Source: Heliocidaris tuberculata (lineage: Eukaryota > Echinodermata > Echinoidea > Camarodonta > Echinometridae). From it: a stretch of DNA of 64,000 nucleotides. Under the pieces are notes generated by a model. The model saw nothing but the letters and a program-made list of their open reading frames with translations. It had not been told where the DNA came from and searched no databases. Positions 54,891-64,000 of this stretch are shown here, piece after piece (position 1 is the first letter of the stretch; the number at the start of each line of letters is the position of its first letter). The position numbers were made by a program, and so were the translations under genes. The DNA is taken from NCBI GenBank assembly GCA_025618425.1, contig CM046832.1, positions 55,753,493 to 55,817,492 of the forward strand, in the 5' to 3' direction.

Positions 54891-57490
54891 GTCCCCTCCC
54901 ATCGATCACAGCCTTCAAGCGATATGCCTTCAAGTTGATCTTATTGAATATACTGATTTTGTTGATGTTCCTGGTTCAATAGTTTTATTGGATTTTGAGA
55001 AAGCATTTGATAGGATTGAGCATGCTTATTTATTCCAGTCATTAGAACATTTTGATCTTGGGGAAAATTTTATGAAATATATTAAAACCTTTTATAACTG
55101 TAGATCCAGTTTTGTTATCAATAATGGTTTTTTGACTAAGCCCTTCCCGATGAACCGTGGTATATTTCAAGGGTGCCCCATTTCTCCATATTTATTTGTT
55201 TTGGCGATTGAAATGTTGGCCATTGCTGTAAGGGACACTCAGAATATTACAGGTATCATGGTCGGTGGAGTGGAAAAGAAAATCTCACTGTTTGCTGATG
55301 ACACTATTTGTTTTTTAAATGGGGAAATGGACTCCTTTTGTAATTTGTTTGAGTTGTTACATTATTTTCATAGTTTCTCAGGTTGTCGCATAAATATGTC
55401 TAAATGTGAAGCGATTCACATTGGTAGTTTAAAGAACTGTAAAGAAACCCCCTTTAAAGAAAATGGTCTCACATGGAAAGTTAAGACTTTTAAAGCTTTG
55501 GGTGTCACTTTTTCTTTAGATACTAAACTCTTGTATGCTCTGAATTTTCCTGTGAAATTAAAAAGGATAGAACAAGTTATGAATTGCTGGAGGCAGAGGA
55601 ATTTGTCATTGATTGGGAAAATAACAGTTGTTAAGTCTTTGTTATTGCCCCAGCTTTTGTACTTGTTTTCGGTTTCATGTGTAAATATTCCTCAGTCCTT
55701 TTTTAAAAGACTGAACTCTATATTATATAAATTTATTTGGAATAATGGCAATGATCGTGTTAAAAGGGTTTTACTTTGTGATTCATATGAAGAAGGTGGC
55801 TTGAAAATGATTGATCCTTGTACTTTTGCTAAGTCACAGAAAATGGTTTGGGTGAAGCATTTTTTAGATGATGGTTATTCGAGTGGTTGGAAAGAAATAG
55901 AATTAGAAATGTTTAAATCCTTTCATGATGACCCTTTAATGTTATGGAGAGCAGATGCCCCCCAATGTGTATTGAATAAATTAAAGAATTGCCAAATGAT
56001 TGAAACGTTGAAGGTTTGGTATGAATATAGAAATTTAGTATTGAAAGAAATGAAGTTAAGTGATTTTCATATGCAAGATATTATTTGGTACAACAAACAT
56101 GTGAGTTTGAGGCATAAACCTTTTTATTATTATCATGCTTGGTATGAAAGAGGAATTCTGTATGTTTCTGATCTTTATAGGGGTGGCAATTTTGTGAAGA
56201 CTTTTGAAGATTTAGTAATCGAATATAATATCCCTATAACAGATCGTCGCAAATATGATTCCCTGATGAATGGTTTATATATGAATTGGTTTTTAAACCG
56301 AAAAGATGTCAATGAGAACATTTTTGATAAGATTGTTTTTGAGTTGGTTAAAAAAAGCAAAGTACCCAGATATGCATATTCTTTGTTGCGAATTACAGAT
56401 GATTTACCTCGAAAGAAAGTTGAAAATAAATGGGAAGACTGTTTTGGTTTAGACAGAAATGAAATTGATTGGTACGCTATACATAAAAACAATTTTATGT
56501 GCACGTTGGATACCCAGTTAAGGTCTTTCTATTTCAAAGTTTTTCATAATGCCGTAGCCTTAAATGCTTTCTTATATAAAATAGGTAGAAGTGATTCACC
56601 ACTTTGTCATTTTTGTAATAAGTTTCCTGAAACTTTGAAGCATATATTTTGTGATTGTACAGAGGTTGCCCCTATGTGGAAGAAGCTCTGTGATTTTATT
56701 GATGTCAAGATCAATGAGACTACAGTATATTCAGATTTTAGCTATCTATTTGGTGTTGACATTGGGAGCAGACATGACAGGTGTATTACATTTTTATTCT
56801 TGTGTCTAAAATTTTATATCATTCGATGCAAATTTCAACAGGTAGATTTAAAGTTTCAATCATTTATTAATTTTGTTAAAATGAAACAAAATATCGAGTA
56901 TAAGATATCAGAGAAAAGGGGGAAATTAACCTCACATTTTAGAAAATGGTCGATTTCATTTATTTAATTGAGCTTTGATACATTTCGCTCCCTCTTGCCG
57001 TGATACTTACTGTCAGTGACAAGTTATGTTGATTTACTTCTATTATTTTTGTGAATAATGGGTTTACAGCAGAGCCCCACCGGCCCCCAGACAGAGCGTT
57101 GCCTTTTTGGGATTGTAAAGATTTTAGATGTATTATTGATGAAACTTGAGCACTTTTCATTTGCAGTTTATTATGCCATCAGTGTATTGGGCATTAGTCT
57201 TTTTTATGGTCCCGGTTACCATGGTTATGGTGGGTCTCTGCTGTTCTTATCTTCAGAGAGACATTTTTGTTGTGTTGTATTGTTACCTGTGGTGTTGTGC
57301 ATTGTCATGTCATGTATCTCTTGTTTGTCCGTATGTCTTGTCTTGTCATGTGTTGTGGCGTGTCTTGGGTTTTGTCTTGTCTTGTCTTAAGTTGCTTTGT
57401 CTTTTAATAGTTTATGCACACGATATCATTGTAAATACGTTATATTCTTGTGTTCTTTTTCAATAAAAACAAAAATACAAACAAAAAAAA
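54890..57490 (+). mobile_element. Second L1/Tx1-like LINE, 5'-truncated
   Basis: Coding sequence begins abruptly within the RT domain at about 54892. The 3' UTR (56968-57480) contains TGTCT-rich sequence, AATAAA at about 57462 and a short A9 tail. Its 5' truncation point abuts the 5' end of the opposite-strand LINE. Confidence 0.88.
54892..56967 (+). CDS. LINE reverse transcriptase, C-terminal part
   Basis: The open frame runs from just after a stop at 54886-54888. The RT begins at VDLIEYTDFVDVPGSIVLLD, then DFEKAFDRIEHAYLF, GIFQGCPISPYLFVLAIEM and the catalytic SLFADDTICFL. The thumb (RQRNLSLIGKITVVKSLLLP) and a C-terminal CHFCNKFPETLKHIFCDC zinc-knuckle follow, then a basic tail. The endonuclease and first RT motifs are missing. 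Sequence differs throughout from the neighbouring LINE, so the two are separate families and not an inverted copy of one. There is no internal stop. Confidence 0.92.
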   Translation, partial: SPPIDHSLQAICLQVDLIEYTDFVDVPGSIVLLDFEKAFDRIEHAYLFQSLEHFDLGENFMKYIKTFYNCRSSFVINNGFLTKPFPMNRGIFQGCPISPYLFVLAIEMLAIAVRDTQNITGIMVGGVEKKISLFADDTICFLNGEMDSFCNLFELLHYFHSFSGCRINMSKCEAIHIGSLKNCKETPFKENGLTWKVKTFKALGVTFSLDTKLLYALNFPVKLKRIEQVMNCWRQRNLSLIGKITVVKSLLLPQLLYLFSVSCVNIPQSFFKRLNSILYKFIWNNGNDRVKRVLLCDSYEEGGLKMIDPCTFAKSQKMVWVKHFLDDGYSSGWKEIELEMFKSFHDDPLMLWRADAPQCVLNKLKNCQMIETLKVWYEYRNLVLKEMKLSDFHMQDIIWYNKHVSLRHKPFYYYHAWYERGILYVSDLYRGGNFVKTFEDLVIEYNIPITDRRKYDSLMNGLYMNWFLNRKDVNENIFDKIVFELVKKSKVPRYAYSLLRITDDLPRKKVENKWEDCFGLDRNEIDWYAIHKNNFMCTLDTQLRSFYFKVFHNAVALNAFLYKIGRSDSPLCHFCNKFPETLKHIFCDCTEVAPMWKKLCDFIDVKINETTVYSDFSYLFGVDIGSRHDRCITFLFLCLKFYIIRCKFQQVDLKFQSFINFVKMKQNIEYKISEKRGKLTSHFRKWSISFI

Positions 57491-58084
57491 AGTTGAAAAT
57501 GAAAGCAGCATGAGCAGTGCCTCTCCAGTCAGTCCAGTAGTAAAATTGTCCCTCCTTCATTTCGCCCTTAGTTCCTACACACAGGGGCAGATCGAATTTA
57601 GCACACACACACACACACACACACACAAAATTGTTTTCATCTCACAAAAGGGGGGGGGCACAAACTTAGAGTTGTGTACTCCCCCCCAAAAAAAAATAAA
57701 AAGAATAAAAAATAATAGTAATAAATAAATTTTCAAAAATAAAAAAAATCTGCTAGTGTCTAAACATCAATGACGTGTGTGTATTCATGTTTTTTTCTGC
57801 AATCATGATTATTGCATTTGCCATTTCCCCTAATATAACTATTTTTTAAAAGTGCCTTTTCACAATCATGTATGATACTTGTCCCAATTTCAACAAGCAG
57901 TGTCCCTCTTGAAAGAATAATTCCCCCTACTGAGCCCTTGAGATATGATTATCACTTTTTTGATGTGCCCTTATCATAATTCAAGCCGTTCTCCATAACA
58001 GACAGGTGGGCCTACTGCCATCATTGCAGTTCTTTCCTCAGGTCTAACCAAGCCAATTTTCTAGACAATGTTTGATGCCTGCCC
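57491..58084. repeat. CA-repeat and G/C-tract sequence, no gene
   Basis: A (CA)n run lies near 57602-57627, with G and C tracts near 57651-57690. The remainder is AT-rich and unrecognised. Confidence 0.5.
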
Positions 58085-58395
58085 CTCAGCTCAGGCGCGC
58101 CGGAAGCAGTTTGGGATGGGGGGGGGGGCAAACATTCAAAGGGGCTCAACTTTCAAGGGCTCATACTCTTCTTTTATTTGAATGGAATAACATTTGCGAT
58201 GTGATTCAATTCAGGTTTTATTTTTGTTTATTTTCTTTTTGGTTCCCCCTCCAATTTTACTCCTTTACTACTGATTTTTTTTTTCTTATGGGGGGGGGCT
58301 TTTTTTAGGGGGGGCCAAAATGCATTTTGCCCCCTCACTTTTTCGTTTTGGCGGCGACCGCCCCCCCCCCCCCCACTTCCGGCGCCTATGCCTCA
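58085..58395. repeat. G-tract element, GGCGCGCCGGAAG-type ends
   Basis: AGGCGCGCCGGAAGCAGTTT and the inverted ACTTCCGGCGCCTATG form the ends. Internal runs of up to 11 G and 16 C are present. Confidence 0.7.
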
Positions 58396-58941
58396 GCTTG
58401 CAATGGTAAAAGAAGTCCCCTTTCAAGTGTACATAAGTCCCTTCGGCGATAGAATAAGTGCCCCCATAAAATAAGTAAATTATCCATTGTCTATTTGATG
58501 TGCCACATTTTATAACCCTTCACTACGCCCTTTTCATCAAATACGAGGTTATTAAAAAAAAAAACTTTTAATCGTTGATAATTAACTCAAAAATAAGACT
58601 GAGGTTTTTACATTGTAAGGTTGTAAAGTTGAAGAATGTAAACAGTTTGGGGAGAAAGTTTCATGACATTTTACTGAACACTTTTATTAAAATATTGCTC
58701 TGAAATTTGATTTTTCCTTCTTTTTTTTTTTTTTTTTTTGGGACAAATCAAGGCCACAAAATCTGTGTGTATCAAACAATGATTCAGAATACAATTGTCA
58801 CTGAGTGTTTCAGCTGTCATTTCTGCCAATTCAAATTTGGGAAATTTACTCATGTCAGAAAAATCTTGACCCTCCCCCCGCCCCCTTTCACACAGTCCTG
58901 GATGGGCCACTCTGACAAGTGTGTGTGGGGGGGGGGGGGCA

Positions 58942-58981
<40 letters not shown>

Positions 58982-59329
58982 TTTTCTCTCTCTCCCTCTC
59001 AACACATATATTTTTATTGTGTTGACTACCAACATTAGGCTTATAGATAGAGGGATTTGTATTAACTTCAACCCTGCGATACATGTACATGTATAGTATA
59101 GACAAAGAGTATAAATACGAAGAGCGCTCAGTCCCGAAATAAAGCACGCGTATATATTGTGGTACATGTGTGATAACTCCTTGATGTCGATCGGCCCAGA
59201 GAGAAAGGTTATAGTCTTTATCAAGATGTTTGTATTTATTATTTTCTTTATTTTTTCATTTTGTTTTGGTACATCGCTTTTGGTAAAGCCGTATAGGCAT
59301 AATAATTGATATTGTCCCTTCAAATACAG
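58396..59329. repeat. Low-complexity tracts (poly-T, poly-G, TC)
   Basis: A T run of about 19 lies near 58721-58739, a G tract at 58927-58939 and (TC)n at 58944-58998. Short frames across these are composition artefacts. No gene was recognised. Confidence 0.5.
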
Positions 59330-59627
59330 TGCCGTCGCCAGCTTTTTTCAATGGCGGGGGGGGGGGGGGGTGCCTTTTGGGAAAAAAAAGACAAAACTTA
59401 CCAACTCCAATGTCAGGCAGTGGTGCTGGTGGCGCAGATATGAACTGTTCGACACTACACAATAAGAACATGTCGCCCTTTTCAAAAGACACCCCCCCCC
59501 CCACCCGGCGACGCCCCCCCAAAAAAAAAAAAATCCTTTTTTTTTTTTTTTTTTTTTGGGGGGGGGGTCTGGAGGGGGGTGCGTTCGCACCCTCCGCAAC
59601 CCCCCCCCCCCCCTGGCGACGCCCATG
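59330..59627. repeat. G-tract element, GCCGTCGCCAGC / CTGGCGACGCC ends
   Basis: GTGCCGTCGCCAGCTTTTTT with a G tract lies on the left, and C tracts with CTGGCGACGCCCATG on the right. Inverted internal tracts (CCCC-A13, T18-G) lie between. Confidence 0.7.
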
Positions 59628-60774
59628 AAATACAAACTTATGTCCCAAAACAGATAGGAATCAACTCTATCAACCAGGGAGGAGAGGGAGCTGGAGAGAT
59701 GTTTGTATTTTTGTATTTTTTTTGAAAATTTGCTGTGAAATTCCTATTGATATTTATGTTATGGGGGGGGGGGGCGTGGTCCAAACATGTTCCCTAATGT
59801 TAAGCTCTGTATGAGCAAACACTGCGATATCTGACGGGAATGTCGAGAAAAGTAATTTTAAAAAAGTAATAATAATAAAATGCTATCTTTATTTTTCGAA
59901 ATCAGAATATTTCATTTCATATCATGATTATTGCAAATTAAAGGGATTATATAGACCTATAATGTAAATTTATTGGCCTTATTCTGTTAAAAGTCAATAC
60001 AGAAAAGGCTTATATAAATATAAGATTAATTAAGAGTGGCGTATCAAAGATTCTTATTGGTGGTGTGTTCATGAATGCCCCTACTACGTGCTAGCCAAAA
60101 CCAAATCTGACATTTCTTAGTAACACATCGAATGAAAGGAAAACTGTGCCCCCCCCCACCCCCGGCACAGAAGGAACATGAACAAGTCCTTTTTTCCTTC
60201 CTTGTCCGAAAATTCAGAATAGAAGGCATCTGATATTTTGTTCGTCAGGCGTGAGCCCCCTCCCCTCCCCCTGCATTCCTGGATACGCCACCAATATAAA
60301 TAACTGACGTTGAGTTATTTTTGATATTCTGCTGTAGCAGTTTGAGACGGCCGGCGAAGAAAACAGTATAGGGGATTGCTCCGAAGCCCTCACCAGGGCA
60401 ATAGCTAAGGCCTAATGGCTACTAATTGTATGATGAAAAGGGGGAAAACGGCCTCCGTATTTTGAATTGAATTAACTACTAACCAACAATAGCAACTGAC
60501 GATATAATTCATTTATTACAAGTCCTATTCTGTCTTACCCGCCCCCAACTCTGTTTGTCTCCCCCCCCCCCCCTCACAGGCTTTCATTTTCTCATTATTC
60601 TCTTATTCTCTCTTACAACCCATCTGTAAAAATGCATGACTCCAATAGAAATGAGCACAAAATAATGATCTCTTATTGTTGTTGTTGTTGTGTTTTTTTT
60701 TTGTTCAGTCTTTACATTTAATGAGATCGACCGCCAACACTATGCAATCCCATTTTTCACATCCATGACAGAAT
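59628..60774. other. Intergenic, no gene recognised
   Basis: AT-rich sequence with isolated G/C tracts (59764, 60149, 60561) and a (GTT)n run near 60676. The CATTCCTGGATACGCCACC at about 60272 is an isolated end of the G-tract repeat type. Confidence 0.4.
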
Positions 60775-60928
60775 AGTAGGGGTGGGATCCGGGGGGGGGG
60801 TGAATCGGCTGCGGCCCCCTTTTTGATACCCAACTGGTAAAAACAATAAAAATATAATTGCCTCCTTCATTGTGTACTTTTCCGGCTCTGTACCCCCTCT
60901 TTTACAAAATCCTGGATCCACCCCTGGA
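60775..60928. repeat. GGGGTGGGATCCGG...GGATCCACCCCTGG element
   Basis: The ends are inverted. The interior shares AACTGGTAAAA/CCGGCTCTGTACCCCCTC with the element at 30560-30716. Confidence 0.7.
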
Positions 60929-61117
60929 ATAGGAATTACATTCTCTTGAACTACAAACTATAGGCATACGCGGGCTCTTGTCTAAAACGTAAATAAAACT
61001 GGAATGAGCACCATTAGTTTGGGAGCCCATGAGGCTAACAATGTCGGTCTATTAATCCTCCGAGAAAACTTATAAAAAGGCCCACCCCGCAAGACTGACG
61101 TGACAGTCTCATACTGG

Positions 61118-61438
61118 TGGTGGATTTAGAGGGGGGGGGGGGCAATCCTGGCCCGTGCCCCCATCTTTTGAAAGAAACTTATACATCATTTTGCCCCCTT
61201 TTAGAACTGATAACTTATTATTTATTTTTCTATTTTTTATTTTTTGCTTGTCAGAGAATTATGGAGGAATACTGGATCCCATAAAATCTGATAACCACCC
61301 ACTGAGCGACTTTTGGAGGGCTTGCGAGAAGATAAAAATACGAATCTCCCTCTAAGCTGTTCCCCCGAAGTTGACAGCCCTGCATTTGTGTGCCCCCATC
61401 CCCCCCCTTTTTTTTTTACTGTATTCGCCCCTGTCATG
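61118..61438. repeat. G-tract element resembling 18046-18378
   Basis: GGTGGATTTAGAGGGGGG on the left and CCCCCATCCCCCCCTTTTTT...CGCCCCTG on the right. It shares GTCAGAGAATTATGGAGG...ACTGGATCCC and TTTTGGAGGGCT with the inverted interior of 18046-18378. Confidence 0.65.
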
Positions 61439-62200
61439 GACTGTCAGTGTCAGACTCATTTGGTTCAGAAGCCCCCTCCAACTACATTGTCGGTCTCTCG
61501 GGGCTGTCGGTCTCGTTGGCTGAAGCCAAACTAAACGGCGATCAGCAAACAAAACTTTGATGAGCCAAGTTTGAGGCAAGCAGACAGAGTTCCATCGGCA
61601 ACGCCACAACCTCGATCGGGATCGCAGAGGGGTAGACCCCATGCCGCTAGGGCTATATATAGACACCTTCTCGGTCACTATTCAGCTCAGCTATTCTGCT
61701 TGCATAATCTAACATCTGTCATTTGGCTAGGCGTAATTCGGTGATAGAACATTGATTATATGAATTTATAAATTTTACACATTGAATTTTTCCTTTGGTC
61801 CGTTAGAAATATAATACTGGACTGGAATAATATAGCTAGAGTTTCTTCTTATCGGCTGGGCTGCGCTTGCATGCCTTCGGGCGGACATACATCGTCTGCT
61901 AGTCCACTGCCTGGACTGTTCGCGCACGAACGCGATCCGTTGAGAAAATAATACACCCCCAACGCTAAAACTGATATAGCCCTTCCAAATCGACCCTCGC
62001 AAACCTCGTGTAGAGAAAGAGCAGCGTTAGGGAATAAACCAAATATAAAAAAACGGATAGAATCTAGACTAATCGTCTGCTAGCGCAAGATCTCATTGGA
62101 TGTGGATCTCACGTGATGGACTACACGCCTATGTACACGCCCACCTTACGTCATCAATAACAACATACGGTTGAACGTGTGTAATACGACAACTTTTTTT
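61439..62200. other. Higher-GC single-copy-looking stretch
   Basis: It holds GGGCTATATATAGACACC (TATA-box-like, about 61651) and several GTCGGTCTC phrases. No coding exon was recognised on either strand. Confidence 0.35.
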
Positions 62201-62204
62201 TTTG

Positions 62205-63530
62205 GTCAAAAGCATGCATATTCCCGTTTATTTATGCGTAGTCTATTGGACTTATCGAGCCTTAAATATACCTTTTCAGAGCTTTAAATTTCACGTAAAT
62301 CACATTTTTCATAATTTCAAATATATACTATATGAATTAAAATCATTTCAAAATCCCTGTTTTCATGTGTTAACCTATATGGCAGCTGGAAGGCCAAAAG
62401 CATGCATATTCCCGTTTATTCATGCGGGGTCTACTGGACTCATCGAGCCTTAAATATACCTTTTCAGAGATTTAAATTTCATGTAAATCACATTTTTCAT
62501 AATTTCAAATATATACTAGATGAATTAAAATCATTTCAAAATCCCTGTTTTCATGTGTTAACCTATGGCAGCTGGAAGGCCAAAAGCATGCATTTTCCAG
62601 TTTATTCATGCGGGGTCTACTGGACTCATCGAGCCTTAACTATACCTTTCCAGAGCTTTAAATTTCATGTAAATCACATTTCTTATATTTTCAAATAAAA
62701 ACAAAGGGATTTATAATCATCCTAATATTCCTTGTTTTCACGTGTAAACCTATGGCAGAGACTTTTTTTGTCAAAAGCATGCATATTCCCGTTTATATAT
62801 GCGGGGTCTATTGGACTCATCGAACCATAATTATATCTTTTCAGAGCTTTAAATTTTATGTTAATCACATTTTTTGTATTTTCAAATAAAAAATATGGGA
62901 ATTATAATCATCCTAAAATTCCTTGTTTTTCGCGTGTAAACCTATGGCAGGCGAGACTTTTTTTGGTCAAAAACATGCATATTCCCGTTTATATATGCGG
63001 GGTCTATTGGACTCATCGAACCTTAATTATACCTTTCCAGAGATTTAAATTTCATGTAAATCACATTTCTCATAATTTCAAATAAATATTATGGGAATTT
63101 AAATCATTTCAAAATCCCTGTTTTTGCGTGTTAACCTATGGCAGCTGGAAGGCCAAAAGCATGCATATTCCCGTTTATTCATGCGGTGTCTCTTCCACTT
63201 TTTGAGCCTTCATTAATCTTTTTCAGAGTCTCAAATTACATGTAAGCCAAATTTACAATAAATTCAAGGTAATATAGAGCTATAATCATTCTTAAATTCC
63301 CTGTTTTCACGTGTTAACCCTATGGCAGATGACTCTGTCAAAAAGCAGGCATGATCCCGGGGATTCATAGTGGCATTTATTGACAATAAAGGTTCAAGAA
63401 ATGTTTTTTGAACTATCCATCCTTTCTCTCGTGCAGAAATCAGATTTAAAAAAGATAGAGTAAGATATGAAATATCAAGAAAAAATGTGACATCTTTTCA
63501 CGTGTTATACCTATGGCGAACGTATTTTCC
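62205..63530 (+). repeat. ~188-bp tandem satellite, six to seven copies
   Basis: The anchor AGCATGCATATTCCCGTTTA recurs at about 62211, 62399, 62585, 62776, 62972 and 63158. A degenerate seventh copy is near 63344. Every unit has GGGTCTACTGGACTCATCGA-like, TTTCAGAGCTTTAAATTTCA and GTGTTAACCTATGGCAG blocks. The similar short peptides opened by each unit reflect the tandem structure and not a protein. Confidence 0.93.
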
Positions 63531-64000
63531 CCCCGAGTCTTTTTAACACAGCAATTTACGCCTGCCAAATGTACTACGGAAGTAGGTGAGAGTAATCTGT
63601 CTTGATACTATTAAAAGTCTTTGGTATAGGTCTACAATCAATTAAAATACATGTATATAATAACGTCGTAGGTGCCCTAATCTTGATGATCAATTAATTC
63701 GCACTGCGGGGTGTAGATCACAGCAAATAACTTTGTACTTTAATGATATTAGACCAATTTATATTTACTGGATATGGTAAAATTAGCTTTTCAATTTTTC
63801 ACCAAGAGATAATGCAAACAATTCTACTGATCGGACACATATCTCTATAGTTAAATAGAAGGGAAACGTATACATTGTGGACATAGTAATTCAAAATAGA
63901 ATGGATCTAGCTGGGTGGGGGCGGCACTGGAAATGTAAAAGAATTTTGATAAAACAACGTTGAACTTGGGGTTTGTATGGGAGGGAGTTCTATCTTCTTT
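63531..64000. other. Right edge, nothing recognised
   Basis: AT-rich sequence without reading frames or repeats that I can assign. Confidence 0.4.

Noticed and set aside
62202..63085. Similar small proteins (HIPVYSCGVYWTHRAL type) repeated in tandem
   Set aside because: The repetition follows the ~188-bp satellite; stops and frame changes between units argue against selection on protein.

Overview
This is an intron-rich animal genome window with ordinary GT/AG splice sites, abundant microsatellites and many transposable elements. A DIRS1-type retrotransposon, L1/Tx1-like LINEs, very many short fold-back elements and G-tract-rich repeats point to a marine invertebrate deuterostome. An echinoderm such as a sea urchin is my best guess, but it is inferred from repeat style and not proven.

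Host genes. (1) 679-3974, minus strand: five internal exons of a mitochondrial long-chain acyl-CoA dehydrogenase (ACADL-like). The gene runs off the left edge, and its first exon was not found. (2) 18543-32006, plus strand: a complete nine-exon secreted type-B carboxylesterase/cholinesterase-like enzyme (610 aa) with an intact Ser-Glu-His triad. (3) 35136-47509, minus strand: a complete fifteen-coding-exon CFAP100/CCDC37 gene (598 aa), an axonemal inner-dynein-arm (MIA complex) coiled-coil protein. It has a probable non-coding first exon near 48.7 kb and one strong candidate in-frame 63-bp cassette exon at 40141-40203. Genes 2 and 3 are tail to tail, about 3.1 kb apart. The three genes have no shared pathway and look like unrelated neighbours.

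Mobile elements. 8764-14689 is an almost complete DIRS1-like element on the minus strand (gag, RT/RNase H/methyltransferase-like, tyrosine recombinase). It has inverted terminal repeats and an internal complementary region, and it sits inside an older fold-back element. Its recombinase reading frame is broken by a one-base shift. 49700-57490 holds two L1/Tx1-like LINEs arranged 5' end to 5' end. The first has an uninterrupted 1259-codon endonuclease-RT frame and a 67-nt poly(A) tail, and the second is 5'-truncated inside its RT.

Repeats. A tRNA-related inverted repeat lies at 6.5-7.6 kb. Five ~142-161-bp fold-back elements share GGCCC ends and a central CCAATCA. Two near-perfect hairpins (46- and 99-bp arms) abut at 19.5-19.8 kb. 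A 29-bp minisatellite at 27.5-28.3 kb is split by a 325-bp fold-back element. A ~390-bp CTT tract lies against a splice donor, and a ~100-bp higher-order GAT-rich array lies at 32.7-33.4 kb. G-tract elements, some carrying ~180-bp internal tandem repeats, are scattered through 15-21, 30 and 57-61 kb, and a ~188-bp satellite occupies 62.2-63.5 kb. No prokaryotic-type operons, CRISPR arrays or convincing novel protein-coding system were seen.
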